15,441 bases of DNA from JBGPLJ01 sp041486385. GTDB lineage: Bacteria; Pseudomonadota; Gammaproteobacteria; Steroidobacterales; Steroidobacteraceae. Of the stretch, positions 1-9,539 are shown piece by piece. The notes beneath the pieces were generated by a model. That model saw only the letters and a program-made list of their open reading frames with translations. It made no database searches and was not told the DNA's origin. The stretch is from positions 1-15,441 of the forward strand of contig JBGPLJ010000049.1 in NCBI GenBank assembly GCA_041486385.1, read 5' to 3'. Both the position numbers and the translations under genes were made by a program. Every line of letters begins with the position of its first letter. Within the stretch, counting starts at the first letter, position 1.

Positions 1-1616
<1,616 letters not shown>

Positions 1617-1620
<4 letters not shown>

Positions 1621-2798
1621 GCCGGGAAGCTGTCATCGTCTCGGCCGCCCGCACGCCGCTCGCCAAGTCCTTCCGCGGTGCATTCAACATGAGCCACGGC
1701 AGTCACCTGGGTGGCCATGCCGTCAAGGCGGCGATCGAGCGCGCGAAACTTGATCCGGCCGAAGTGGAAGACGTCATCATGGGATGCGCGCTGCCGGAGG
1801 GCGCCACGGGCTCGAACATCGCGCGCGTCATCGCGTATCGCGCAGGTTGTCCGGTCAGCGTGCCGGGGATGACCGTCAATCGTTTCTGCAGCTCGGGTCT
1901 GCAGGCGATCGCGGTGGCCGCCCAGCGCATCTTGAGCGGCGAAGCCGATATTTTTGTTGCGGGCGGCGTCGAGTCGATCAGCTGTGTGCAGAACACGCTC
2001 AACACCCGCATGCTGCGCGACTCCTGGATTCTCGAGCACAAGCCCGAAATCTATTGGCCCATGCTCGAGACCGCCGAGTTTGTCGCGCGCAAGTACAAGA
2101 TCACGCGCGACCGCATGGATGAATACGGTGTGCGCAGCCAGCAGCGCGCGAACGCAGGTCAGGTCGCGGGGCATTTCAAGGACGAGATCGTCGCGACGCC
2201 TGCAACCATGGCGGCGGTCGATCCTGAGAGCGGACGAGTGCTGACGCGAGCGGTGGTCGTCGAGCAGGACGAGGGTCTGCGCGCGGACACCACGCTCGAA
2301 GGCGTGTCGAAGATCAAGCCGGCATTGCCGGGCGGAACGATAGCCGCTGGCAATGCGAGTCAGTTCTCGGACGGCGCCGGAGCATGCGTGCTGATGAGCG
2401 CCGAGACCGCCAGCAAGCGCGGATTGCAACCCCTCGGCGCCTTCCGCGGCTTTGCGGTCGCTGGTTGCGAACCGGGCGAAATGGGCATCGGCCCTGTGTT
2501 TGCCGTACCAAAGCTGCTCGAGCGCGCGGGCCTCAAGGTCAAAGACATCGGACTTTGGGAATTGAACGAAGCGTTCGCCGTGCAGGTGATCTACTGTCGC
2601 GACACGCTGGGCATTCCCGATGACCGCCTCAATATCGACGGCGGCGCGATCGCGATCGGCCACCCGTACGGCGTGAGCGGCCAGCGCCTCACGGCGCACG
2701 CGCTCATCGCCGGCAAACGCCTCGGCGTGAAGTACGTCGTCGCCACGATGTGCATCGGCGGCGGCATGGGCGCCGCCGGCCTTTTCGAAGTGTATTGA
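1617..2798 (+). CDS. Acetyl-CoA C-acyltransferase (3-ketoacyl-CoA thiolase, FadA/FadI type)
   Basis: A full-length thiolase of 393 residues that cleaves 3-ketoacyl-CoA with CoA to acetyl-CoA and a shortened acyl-CoA, the last step of beta-oxidation. The nucleophilic cysteine is C91 in NRFCSSGLQA. The NEAF motif lies at 316-319, the catalytic histidine H348 in GGAIAIGHPYGVSG, and the second acid/base cysteine C378 in CIGGGMG. All landmarks of an active enzyme are present. The ATG overlaps the stop of the FadB-like gene by four bases. A clear ribosome binding site, GGAG at 1606-1609, lies seven bases before it inside that gene. The arrangement is a classic fadBA-type operon. A biosynthetic acetoacetyl-CoA thiolase is an alternative by family, but the neighbour favours beta-oxidation. 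Confidence 0.95.
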
Positions 2799-2808
2799 AA
2801 CAGGCGGC

Positions 2809-3267
2809 ATGAGCACCTACACCGCAACCGTCAGCTGGACCCGCCCCGCGGGCGCGCCTTTCAAGGACACCAAGTCTTCGCGCGCGCACGAGTGGCGCTT
2901 CGATGGCGGCACGGTCGTGCCTGCCTCGAGTTCGCCCAAGGTCGTACCGCTGCCGCTGTCGAATGCGAATGCGGTCGACCCTGAGGAGGCGTTCATCGCA
3001 TCGCTCTCCTCCTGCCACATGCTGTTCTTTCTCTTCTATGCGGCGAAGGCCGGCTTCGTCATCGATAGCTACAACGACGAGGCCATCGGCGAGATGGGCA
3101 AGAACGCGAAAGGCATGATGGCGATGCTGAAAGTACGCCTGCGGCCGCAGATCGCGTGGATCGATAAGACTCCGTCGGCAGCCGAGCTCGACGATCTGCA
3201 CCACAAGGCGCACGAGTCCTGCTACATCGCCAATTCGGTCACCGCCGAAGTCGTCATCGAAAGCTAG
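2809..3267 (+). CDS. OsmC/Ohr-family peroxiredoxin-like protein
   Basis: A 152-residue protein with the OsmC fold, a family that reduces organic and fatty-acid hydroperoxides with a pair of cysteines. Both cysteines are visible: C69 in SLSSCHML, followed by a hydrophobic helix, and C138 in AHESCYIANSV. This spacing and context match OsmC. The N-terminal half carries the expected beta-rich segment, with W29 and DPEEAF at 57-62 before the first cysteine. The ATG is 10 bases after the thiolase stop, with a modest AGGCGG ribosome binding site, so it is probably the third gene of the beta-oxidation operon. Detoxifying lipid peroxides formed during fatty-acid use is a reasonable role but is inferred. 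Its stop is only four bases from the stop of the convergent ApbE gene, and no terminator fits between them. Confidence 0.88.
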   Translation: MSTYTATVSWTRPAGAPFKDTKSSRAHEWRFDGGTVVPASSSPKVVPLPLSNANAVDPEEAFIASLSSCHMLFFLFYAAKAGFVIDSYNDEAIGEMGKNAKGMMAMLKVRLRPQIAWIDKTPSAAELDDLHHKAHESCYIANSVTAEVVIES

Positions 3268-3271
3268 CCGG

Positions 3272-4198
3272 TTAGCGCAGACACCAGTAGCGGACGTCTT
3301 GCTCCGCGAGGTACGCCTCCGCGCCCGCGCCCTGCAAGATAGCGAAGCTCGCAAACATCCCGGCTTCCGTGCATGTGCCCGCCGCAACGGTGACAGAGCG
3401 CGGCGCATCGCGCACGGGCCAGCCGCTGTGTGGATCGAGAATGTGGCCATAGCGGATACCGTCGCGTATCAGGAAGCGGCGCGTATCCCCGCTCGTTGCC
3501 AGCGCGCCCTGCGACAGGTCAAGCAGCATGCGTGCTTCGCGTTCGGTGTCGGGCCGCTCAATGCCAACGCGCCAGGGTGCGCCGCGCGGCGCCCCGCTGG
3601 TGCGCAGGTCACCGCCAAAATTCACGAGCACGGCGCCGTTGAACATGGCGCAGACCGCGTCGAGCGCGCGGTCCACGGCGTACTCCTTGCCGATGCCGCC
3701 GAAATCAAGTTCCATGCCTTGCGGCAAGGCAATGACTGGCGGCGCCCAGTGCAGCCGATGAAACCCGATGAACGGCAGCAAAGCCGCGACGTCCGCGGGC
3801 TCGGGCAGCCGAGCGGATCCATCGAATTTCCAGACACGGCGCAGGATCCCTGAAGTGACGTCGAACATGCCCTCGCTCAGCCGATGGCACTCGGCGGCAA
3901 AGTCGATCAACGCCGCGGTTTCCGCGTCGACCTCGAGCGGTCGGCCGGCACTGCGATTGATGGCGGTCAGTACACTGTCGTCGCGATAGCGGCTGAATTT
4001 GCGCTCAACTCGCCAGGCCTCCTGCGCCGCCGCGGCCCCAAGCTCGCGTGCGAGCTCCGAGTCCCTCGTTTCGATCAAGACTTCGCAGGGACTCGCCATC
4101 GCAAAGAACGAGACGGCATGCAGGCCCGGCTCGCGCCGCTCCACGCGCACGTCGCCAGCCGGCTCCGGCGTTGGCAGCGATGCGGCGATTGCGCGCAT
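3272..4198 (-). CDS. FAD:protein FMN transferase (ApbE family), no evident signal peptide
   Basis: ApbE enzymes move FMN from FAD onto a Ser/Thr of a target protein, normally outside the cytoplasm and with Mg2+. The 308-residue product shows the family landmarks in order: MASPCEVLIE (34-43), FDVTSGILR (112-120), the FAD/Mg loop DFGGIGKEYAVD (165-176), NFGGDLRTSG (193-202), GALATSGDTRRF (231-242), and GHILDPHSGWPV (251-262). The ATG at 4198 was chosen because it lies one base after the stop of the DUF3570 gene. An upstream reading extension would run through that gene and encodes nothing family-like. Two points are odd. The N-terminus (MRAIAASLPTPEPAG) has no hydrophobic signal or lipobox, although many ApbE proteins are exported. 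The usual Mg-binding Asp near the C-terminus appears as Glu in TCTEAGMFAS (275-284). It is last in the four-gene minus-strand cluster, and the preceding genes are candidate substrates or partners. Confidence 0.9.
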   Translation of the reverse strand: MRAIAASLPTPEPAGDVRVERREPGLHAVSFFAMASPCEVLIETRDSELARELGAAAAQEAWRVERKFSRYRDDSVLTAINRSAGRPLEVDAETAALIDFAAECHRLSEGMFDVTSGILRRVWKFDGSARLPEPADVAALLPFIGFHRLHWAPPVIALPQGMELDFGGIGKEYAVDRALDAVCAMFNGAVLVNFGGDLRTSGAPRGAPWRVGIERPDTEREARMLLDLSQGALATSGDTRRFLIRDGIRYGHILDPHSGWPVRDAPRSVTVAAGTCTEAGMFASFAILQGAGAEAYLAEQDVRYWCLR

Positions 4199-4199
4199 T

Positions 4200-5543
4200 T
4201 CAGAACCGGAAGCGAAAACCGAACTGTACGACGAGCGACTTGAGCCCCGGATTGAGATCGAGACCCTGCAGCTGACCGAATGCCAGCGGAACATCCTGTG
4301 CCGTCTGCTGGTACTGCTCGACGCGCACACTGAGCTCGCTACTATCGGAGAGCGGCATGCCGAGCTTCACGCCGAACGTCGTCCCCTTGAAGCTCGCGAG
4401 ACGCGGATCCGCCGACATGAATTGCGGCAACGGATCGGCCGCATTCAGGTAGAGATTGTAGAAGTCCGCGGCGTTCTGTTTGTAGTAACGCACGTGCGGC
4501 TCGACATACGCACCGTTCGCGAGGTCCCAGCGATAGCGGAGCTCCGCTGTTTGCGAGCGGATGCCCCAGTCGTCCTTCAAGTAGCGGAGCGAGAAGTCGA
4601 GCACATCGCGTCCAATCGCAAACTTGTTCTCGAGATAGAGGCTCTGCCGCGCGCGCGCAGTCGGCCGCGCCTCGAATCGATAGCCGACCGCGTTGCCGCC
4701 GGCGTCGATCACGGACAGGATCTTGTACGGGTCCGTCTGATAGCCGCGCGAGTTATCGTAGGAGTAGTTGAGCTGCGCAAGCCAATGGCGGCTGAAGACC
4801 TGCGTGAGGCCGAGCTGGCCGCCGCCTACGGTCTTGGTCTCATTGCCGCCTTTCTCGAGCAGCACGTAGTCCGAACCGCCGATCGGCACGCCGCCGATCG
4901 GGCGAATCGCATCGGCTTCGAAATTGGCGCCGAGCGACAAGGTCGTGTTCTTGTTGTTGAAGTCGTGAGCGATAGCGGCGTTCCCACCAGCGGACATGAA
5001 GTCCATCTCATGCGAGAGGTCAGCGCCCGCGGTGAAGCGCGTGGCGGCACCGAGCGGCTGCTGCCAGCTCGCGCTCAACGCGACGCGCTGATCGTGAAAA
5101 TTCGGATCGAGCGGAATGCTGCCGGGCTGGGTCGTGTAGAGCGTCACGCGCTCGAGCTGCGCAACTTCCCGGCCCGAAGGCGTCGTGTAAGTTTGCGTGC
5201 CGCCGGTCGGAGCCGTGAGGCTCGAGCCCGATGGAGTCGCGAAGGTCTGGGCGCTATGACTAGGGAGCGCGCCGTTCGGCGAGCCGCCACTCAAGCTGTC
5301 GTAGGTCAGTTTCAGGCCCAGCACGTGCTCGTCGCCGAAATCCTTGGCCAGACTGACCACCGGTTCGATGGCCTGCACGCGACCCTGATTTTCCTTGTAA
5401 TAAAGGAGCGCCGAATCGGCCTGCCAGTCACCATCCGCGCTCTCGTCCGGAGATTGCGCGCGAATTGCCGGCGCCGCGATGAGCGCGCAGCTCGCGGCCA
5501 TCAGCGCGGAGCGCACCGACCGTTTGGACTTCTTCAGTTGCAT
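4200..5543 (-). CDS. DUF3570 family outer-membrane beta-barrel protein
   Basis: A 447-residue exported protein whose biochemical role is not known. It has an N-terminal signal peptide: basic MQLKKSKRS, a hydrophobic stretch at 13-27, and probable cleavage after AIRA (residue 29). The rest alternates polar and aromatic residues, as in transmembrane beta-strands. It ends in FGFRFRF, and a terminal Phe is typical of beta-barrels inserted by BAM. Recognisable DUF3570 features include SPNGA (88-92) and ASWQQPLGA (158-166). Residues 82-88, DSLSGGS, resemble the ApbE target consensus DxxSGA[ST]. The ATG at 5543 was preferred to the TTG two codons upstream because GGAGGAGGT (5549-5557) ends five bases before the ATG but directly abuts the TTG. 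That ribosome binding site lies inside the DUF4266 tail codons, and the two genes overlap by 10 bases. The next gene, ApbE, begins one base after the stop. Confidence 0.85.
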   Translation of the reverse strand: MQLKKSKRSVRSALMAASCALIAAPAIRAQSPDESADGDWQADSALLYYKENQGRVQAIEPVVSLAKDFGDEHVLGLKLTYDSLSGGSPNGALPSHSAQTFATPSGSSLTAPTGGTQTYTTPSGREVAQLERVTLYTTQPGSIPLDPNFHDQRVALSASWQQPLGAATRFTAGADLSHEMDFMSAGGNAAIAHDFNNKNTTLSLGANFEADAIRPIGGVPIGGSDYVLLEKGGNETKTVGGGQLGLTQVFSRHWLAQLNYSYDNSRGYQTDPYKILSVIDAGGNAVGYRFEARPTARARQSLYLENKFAIGRDVLDFSLRYLKDDWGIRSQTAELRYRWDLANGAYVEPHVRYYKQNAADFYNLYLNAADPLPQFMSADPRLASFKGTTFGVKLGMPLSDSSELSVRVEQYQQTAQDVPLAFGQLQGLDLNPGLKSLVVQFGFRFRF

Positions 5544-5761
5544 CCGCAACCTCCTCCGCCGAATCCACGTCCGCCACTGGATGCTTCCTTGCTGAAATAC
5601 AGGTGATCATCGATGGCGGCGTCGAGCGGATAGGCGTTCATCGCCATGGCGGGCCGCGCGAGCAGATCGCGCTGCCACGGCTTGACGCCGATCGAACTGC
5701 AACCGCCGAGGGTGGTAACGGCGGCCACGAGGGCGAGGAGCGCGAGACGACGTCGATTCAT
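5534..5761 (-). CDS. DUF4266 family small lipoprotein with Gly-rich CGC tail
   Basis: A 75-residue lipoprotein of unknown function. Residues 1-20 form a signal peptide ending in the lipobox LGGC, so C21 would be lipidated. Ser at mature position 2 predicts sorting to the outer membrane. The mature part is about 55 residues: IGVKPWQRDLLARPAM, a helical-looking segment with YPLDAAIDDHLYFSKE, and the extreme C-terminus GGRGFGGGGCGCN. The two tail cysteines form a CxC dithiol motif and could be a redox or metal site. The thioredoxin-like gene upstream makes a redox role plausible, but this is inference. The start has a good ribosome binding site (GGAGGAA, 5764-5770) in the 14-base gap after the thioredoxin gene. 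The tail codons also provide the ribosome binding site for the next gene. Assignment to DUF4266 is from recall of the family's position between thioredoxin and DUF3570 genes and of its tail. Confidence 0.8.
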   Translation of the reverse strand: MNRRRLALLALVAAVTTLGGCSSIGVKPWQRDLLARPAMAMNAYPLDAAIDDHLYFSKEASSGGRGFGGGGCGCN

Positions 5762-5775
5762 ATTTCCTCCAAGGG

Positions 5776-6252
5776 TTATTTTTCGGCCAGCAGCGTTCTG
5801 AGTTCAGTGTCGAGCGCAGCGGGCGTTTCATCACGAAAGCCGACGTGGCGGTAACGCACGGTGCCGCGCCGGTCGAGGAGGAAGCTCGAGGGCATGCCGG
5901 TCACCCTGAATTTCTCTGCGAGCGTTCCCGCGGGATCGAATGCGACACGGAACTGCGGACTGAATTCCCGCAGGAACTCCTCCGCGAGCCCGTGCTCCTG
6001 ATCGAGGTTGACAGCGATGACGACGAGGCCGCGGTCGGCGTACGTGCGCTGCGCCGAGTCCATCCATGGAAACGATTTGCGGCACGGCCCGCACCACGAC
6101 GCCCAGAAGTCGACATAGACGACCTTGCCGCGCAGTGCCGTGAGATTCAGCGCGTCATCGGCACGCGTGGTGCCTGCCATCAGCAGCGTCAACAGTGCCG
6201 TCGCGAGCACTGCGGCGCGGCGCGCTCGCGGGCGAATGAATCTGTCGGGCAT
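5776..6252 (-). CDS. Exported TlpA-like thioredoxin-fold protein
   Basis: A 158-residue periplasmic thiol-disulfide oxidoreductase. A signal peptide covers residues 1-31: basic N-terminus, hydrophobic core AVLATALLTLLMAG, probable cleavage after TRA. The active site is WASWCGPCRKSFP with the redox pair C54/C57, and the cis-proline is P121 in GMPSSF. The insert after the active site (DQEHGLAEEFLREF) is typical of TlpA/ResA-like reductases. The ATG at 6250-6252 has no clear ribosome binding site upstream. It is the first gene of a four-gene operon with the DUF4266 lipoprotein 14 bases downstream. An obvious job is keeping the CxC tail of the lipoprotein, or the cysteines of another envelope partner, in the right redox state. 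Signal peptide, fold and active site are seen directly, but the substrate is inferred. Confidence 0.92.
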   Translation of the reverse strand: MPDRFIRPRARRAAVLATALLTLLMAGTTRADDALNLTALRGKVVYVDFWASWCGPCRKSFPWMDSAQRTYADRGLVVIAVNLDQEHGLAEEFLREFSPQFRVAFDPAGTLAEKFRVTGMPSSFLLDRRGTVRYRHVGFRDETPAALDTELRTLLAEK

Positions 6253-6437
6253 TGGCGACGCGCTGCCTGTGAATGGATAGCGCGCAAGTAGACAAGCATG
6301 ATTTGCGGGAAGTTCCGCGAAAAAGCAGCGCGGATTGCCTCGCGCTGACGGCGAGGCGAAGCATTGGGCAGCCGCTTACCATCGCGGCCAAGTTAGACGG
6401 ACCGTCGATGCCAATTCAATCGAATAACCGGTGCCGG
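6253..6437. other. Intergenic region between RND pump 3' end and thioredoxin-like gene
   Basis: These 185 bases separate two minus-strand operons and must contain the promoter of the thioredoxin/DUF4266/DUF3570/ApbE set. I could not identify a convincing -35/-10 pair. The stretch contains an odd palindrome GGAAGTTCC (6308-6316), which may or may not matter. Its upper end holds one arm of the hairpin at 6429-6450. No open reading frame with coding features was seen. Confidence 0.5.
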
Positions 6438-6450
6438 CTAGCTGGCACCG
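6429..6450 (-). terminator. Hairpin over the stop codon of the RND pump gene, possible weak terminator
   Basis: A perfect 7-bp inverted repeat, CGGTGCC and GGCACCG, is separated by eight bases that include the pump's TAG stop codon (6438-6440). The loop itself contains the palindrome GCTAGC. In the transcript the hairpin would form at the very end of the operon. It is followed by a mixed sequence with only short U runs, so it is not a textbook intrinsic terminator. It could instead be an RNA 3'-end stabiliser. Confidence 0.4.
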
Positions 6451-9400
6451 CTTAGTTTGTCGATCATGCGGCTCACGTATTGAGGGGAGCGCGTGTTACG
6501 GGCGATCAGCGAGTACACGGCCGGCACGACGAAGAGCGTGAGCACCATCGAGATGGTGACGCCGAAGAAGACGACGGCCCCGAGCGCGCGGCGGCTCTCG
6601 GCGCCGGCACCGGTTGCAATCATGAGCGGAATCGAGCCGAACGACGAGCACAGGCTCGTCATCAGCACCGGGCGCAGCCGGATGACCGATGCATCGATCA
6701 CCGCGTCCAGAAAATCCTCGCCGCGATCGCGCAGCTGATTCGTGAACTCGACGATCAGCACGCCATTCTTGGCGGAGAGCCCCACGAGCAGAATCGCGCC
6801 GATGCCGCTGAACACCGTGACCGAGGCGTTGAATAGAAACAGCCCGACCAGTGCACCGGTGAGTGCCAGCGGCACGGTCGTCAGGATCACGAACGGGTGG
6901 ATGAAACTCTCGAACTGCGCGGCAAGCACCAGATAGACGATGACCAGCGCCATCGCAAAGGTCCACAGGAGCGCCGAGCCAGCCTCTTTGAGTTCCCGCG
7001 ATTCGCCGTCGAATTCGAGGTGCACGGTGGGCGGCGCCTCTTCGTGCACGACGCGCTCGAGATATTTCAGCGCCTCGCCCAGCGAGTAATCCGGCGCGAG
7101 ATTCGATGTGATCGTGATCGCGCGCAGGCGATTGAAGCGCCTGAGGTCCTGCGGCCCCGCGACCTCCTGCACCGTCACCAGACTCTCGAGCGGCACGAGC
7201 TCGTTGCTGCGCTCCGAGCGGACGTAGATGTTGTTGAGGTCGGCGGGACTCGCGCGCTCCTCATCGCTCGCCTGCAGGATGACGTTGTATTCCTCGCCGC
7301 GGTCGGTGAAGGTCGTTACCTGACGCGAGCCGAGCACCGTTTCGAGCGTGCGTCCGATGTTGCCGAGTGAAATGCCGAGATCCGCCGCCTTGTTGCGGTC
7401 GACGATCACGCGCATCTGCGGCTGGCGCTCCTTGTAGTCGGAGTCGATGCCGACGAGGCGCGGATTGTCGCTCCGCGCGCGCTCGAGCACGCGATCCCGG
7501 ACATGCGCGAGCTCGCTGAAGTCATCGCCCTGCAGGACGACCTGCACCGGGCTGTTGCCGAAGCCGCTCACCGGCAGGCTCGGCGGCTGCTGCACTACCA
7601 CCCGCACGCCGGGCAGATTCGCGACCTTCTGTTGTAGTCGCGCCGCGATCTCATTCGCGCTCTCCGAGCGCTCGTTCCAGGGGGTGAGCGGCGTGAAGAC
7701 GATGCCGAGATTCGCCGCGTTGTTGCCGAAGGCGCCCGAGCGCGCGAGCACGCGCAGCACGTTGCCCTTCTTCTTCTCTTCGAGCATGAAGGCTTCGACC
7801 TGCTCGACGTAGCCCTTGGTGTAAGCGACGCTCGACCCTTCAGGCGCACTGATGAACGTCATGATGATGCCGCGATCCTCGCGCGGCGAGTAATCGGTGC
7901 GCACGCCCTGCCACAGGAGAACGCCGAGGCCCGCCACAATCAGCGCCCCGAATGCGACGATACCCGAGTGCTTCAATGCCAGCGTCAGTGCGCGCCGATA
8001 CCATTCGGCGAGGCGATGAAACTTCGCATCGACCCAGGTCGCGAAGCGCCCGCGTTCGACGTGCCCCGTGAAGAGGATCGAGCTCAGCATCGGCACGAGG
8101 GTGAGCGCGATGATGGCCGAGAATCCCACAGCGGTCGCGACGGAGATGCCGAACTCGCCGAACAACTTGCCGAGGCGCCCTGGCATGAAGGAAATCGGCA
8201 GAAAGACCGTGACGAGCACGGTGGTCACGGCAATGACCGCGAAGCCGATCTCACGGCTGCCCGCAATCGCCGCCAGAACCGGCGCTTCGCCCCTCTCCAT
8301 GCGTCGCACGATATTTTCCAGGACGACGATGCCGTCATCGACGACGAGTCCGATGGCGAGCACGATGCCCAGGAGTGTCAGCACATTGATCGAGAAACCC
8401 AGCGCCGCCATCAGCGTCGCCGAGGCAACGATCGAGACGGGAATCGTGAGCGCCGGGATGAGCGTGGCGCGCCAGCTGCCGAGAAACCCGAAGATCACGA
8501 TGAGCACCATCGTAAGCGCCAGAGCGAGCGTGAAGCGCACTTCGTGCATCGAGGCGGACACGAAGATCGAGAAATCGACGTTGATCGACATGGCGATGTC
8601 GGCGGGGAGCGTCTGCTCGATACGCGCCATTTCCGCGCGCACGCCCTTGGCCACGTCGAGCACGTTCGCCTTCGACTGCGGGACGATGCCGAGGTTGATG
8701 CTCGGCAGGCCGTCGGAATGCGCGAAACCGCGATCGTCTTCGGAAGCGACCTCGACTTTCGTGACATCGCCAAGTCTCATGAGCGACCCATCAGCGCCGC
8801 GCCCGACCACGAGCTGGCGGAAATCGTCGGGCGTCTTCAGTCGCGTCACCGTGCGCAAGGTAAATTCGCGCTGCTTCGACTCGATGCGTCCCGCGGGCAA
8901 CTCGACGTTCTCGGAGCGCAGCGCATTCTCGAGATTGGCCACTGTGAGCTGGTGAGCCGCAAGCGAGGCGCGATTCAACCAGATACGCATCGCGTAGCGC
9001 CGCTCATTGCTGATGTTGACGCGCGCGACCCCCGGCACCACCGAGAAGCGATCGACGAGATAGCGATGCGCGTAATCCGTCAGCTCGAGCGATGAGCGCT
9101 GGGGGCTACGGAGATTCAGAAACATGATCGCGTCGGCGCTGGCATCCTGCTTGGAGACCTGTGGCGGGTCGGCCTCTTCCGGGAGAGTCGGCAGCACACG
9201 CGAGATGCGATCGCGCACGTCGTTCGCCGCAGCCTCGAGGTCACGATTGACACTGAATTCGATATTCACCGACGAGCGCTCGTCGCGGCTCGTCGAGGTG
9301 AGCTTGGTGATCCCCTCGATGCCGGCGACCTGATCTTCGATGGGCCGCGTGATCTTGGTTTCAATGACGTCGGAGGATGCCCCGCGATAATCGGTGGTCA

Positions 9401-9539
9401 CCGAAATCACGGGGGACTCCACGTCCGGAAACTCGCGCACCGGCAGACGCACCGCAGAGAGCGTGCCGAGTATCACCAGAAGGAGGCTCACGACCGCCGC
9501 AAAGACGGGACGGCGGACAGAGAGGTCCGAGATCTTCAT
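6438..9539 (-). CDS. RND multidrug efflux permease (AcrB/MexF-like, HAE-1 family)
   Basis: A full-length 1033-residue inner-membrane proton/drug antiporter, the usual size for the family. It starts with MKISDLSVRRPVFA, the typical first transmembrane helix. The TM4 proton-relay pair DD is at 401-402 in GLVVDDGIVVLEN. The TM10 lysine is in GLSAKNGVLIVEF, and the AcrB-like duplication (two sets of helices, two large periplasmic porter loops) can be followed along the sequence. MFLNLRSP near 139-146 and QVVLQGDD in the second half fit the porter domains. The start overlaps the adaptor stop by four bases (ATGA, 9536-9539), so pump and adaptor are translationally coupled. No outer-membrane channel gene is present, so it probably uses a TolC-type channel encoded elsewhere. 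Substrates cannot be read from the sequence. Confidence 0.96.
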   Translation of the reverse strand: MKISDLSVRRPVFAAVVSLLLVILGTLSAVRLPVREFPDVESPVISVTTDYRGASSDVIETKITRPIEDQVAGIEGITKLTSTSRDERSSVNIEFSVNRDLEAAANDVRDRISRVLPTLPEEADPPQVSKQDASADAIMFLNLRSPQRSSLELTDYAHRYLVDRFSVVPGVARVNISNERRYAMRIWLNRASLAAHQLTVANLENALRSENVELPAGRIESKQREFTLRTVTRLKTPDDFRQLVVGRGADGSLMRLGDVTKVEVASEDDRGFAHSDGLPSINLGIVPQSKANVLDVAKGVRAEMARIEQTLPADIAMSINVDFSIFVSASMHEVRFTLALALTMVLIVIFGFLGSWRATLIPALTIPVSIVASATLMAALGFSINVLTLLGIVLAIGLVVDDGIVVLENIVRRMERGEAPVLAAIAGSREIGFAVIAVTTVLVTVFLPISFMPGRLGKLFGEFGISVATAVGFSAIIALTLVPMLSSILFTGHVERGRFATWVDAKFHRLAEWYRRALTLALKHSGIVAFGALIVAGLGVLLWQGVRTDYSPREDRGIIMTFISAPEGSSVAYTKGYVEQVEAFMLEEKKKGNVLRVLARSGAFGNNAANLGIVFTPLTPWNERSESANEIAARLQQKVANLPGVRVVVQQPPSLPVSGFGNSPVQVVLQGDDFSELAHVRDRVLERARSDNPRLVGIDSDYKERQPQMRVIVDRNKAADLGISLGNIGRTLETVLGSRQVTTFTDRGEEYNVILQASDEERASPADLNNIYVRSERSNELVPLESLVTVQEVAGPQDLRRFNRLRAITITSNLAPDYSLGEALKYLERVVHEEAPPTVHLEFDGESRELKEAGSALLWTFAMALVIVYLVLAAQFESFIHPFVILTTVPLALTGALVGLFLFNASVTVFSGIGAILLVGLSAKNGVLIVEFTNQLRDRGEDFLDAVIDASVIRLRPVLMTSLCSSFGSIPLMIATGAGAESRRALGAVVFFGVTISMVLTLFVVPAVYSLIARNTRSPQYVSRMIDKLSGAS

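Noticed and set aside
4199..4330. A 44-residue N-terminal extension of ApbE, from an alternative start at 4330
   Set aside because: It would run through the DUF3570 C-terminus and reads as Ser/Arg-rich noise. The ATG at 4198 directly follows the upstream stop.
3999..5606. A 535-codon open frame on the plus strand opposite the DUF3570 and ApbE genes
   Set aside because: It is antisense to two recognisable families, is very rich in Arg, Glu and Ala, and shows no domain. Long antisense frames are expected in GC-rich genes.
6305..6319. GCGGGAAGTTCCGCG as an operator for the thioredoxin operon
   Set aside because: The outer arms do not pair in register. Only the inner GGAAGTTCC is symmetric, and no promoter was found to place it against.
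7968..9095. A 375-codon plus-strand frame opposite the RND pump
   Set aside because: Extremely rich in His, Asp, Arg and Glu, with no fold-like pattern, and opposite a perfect RND gene.
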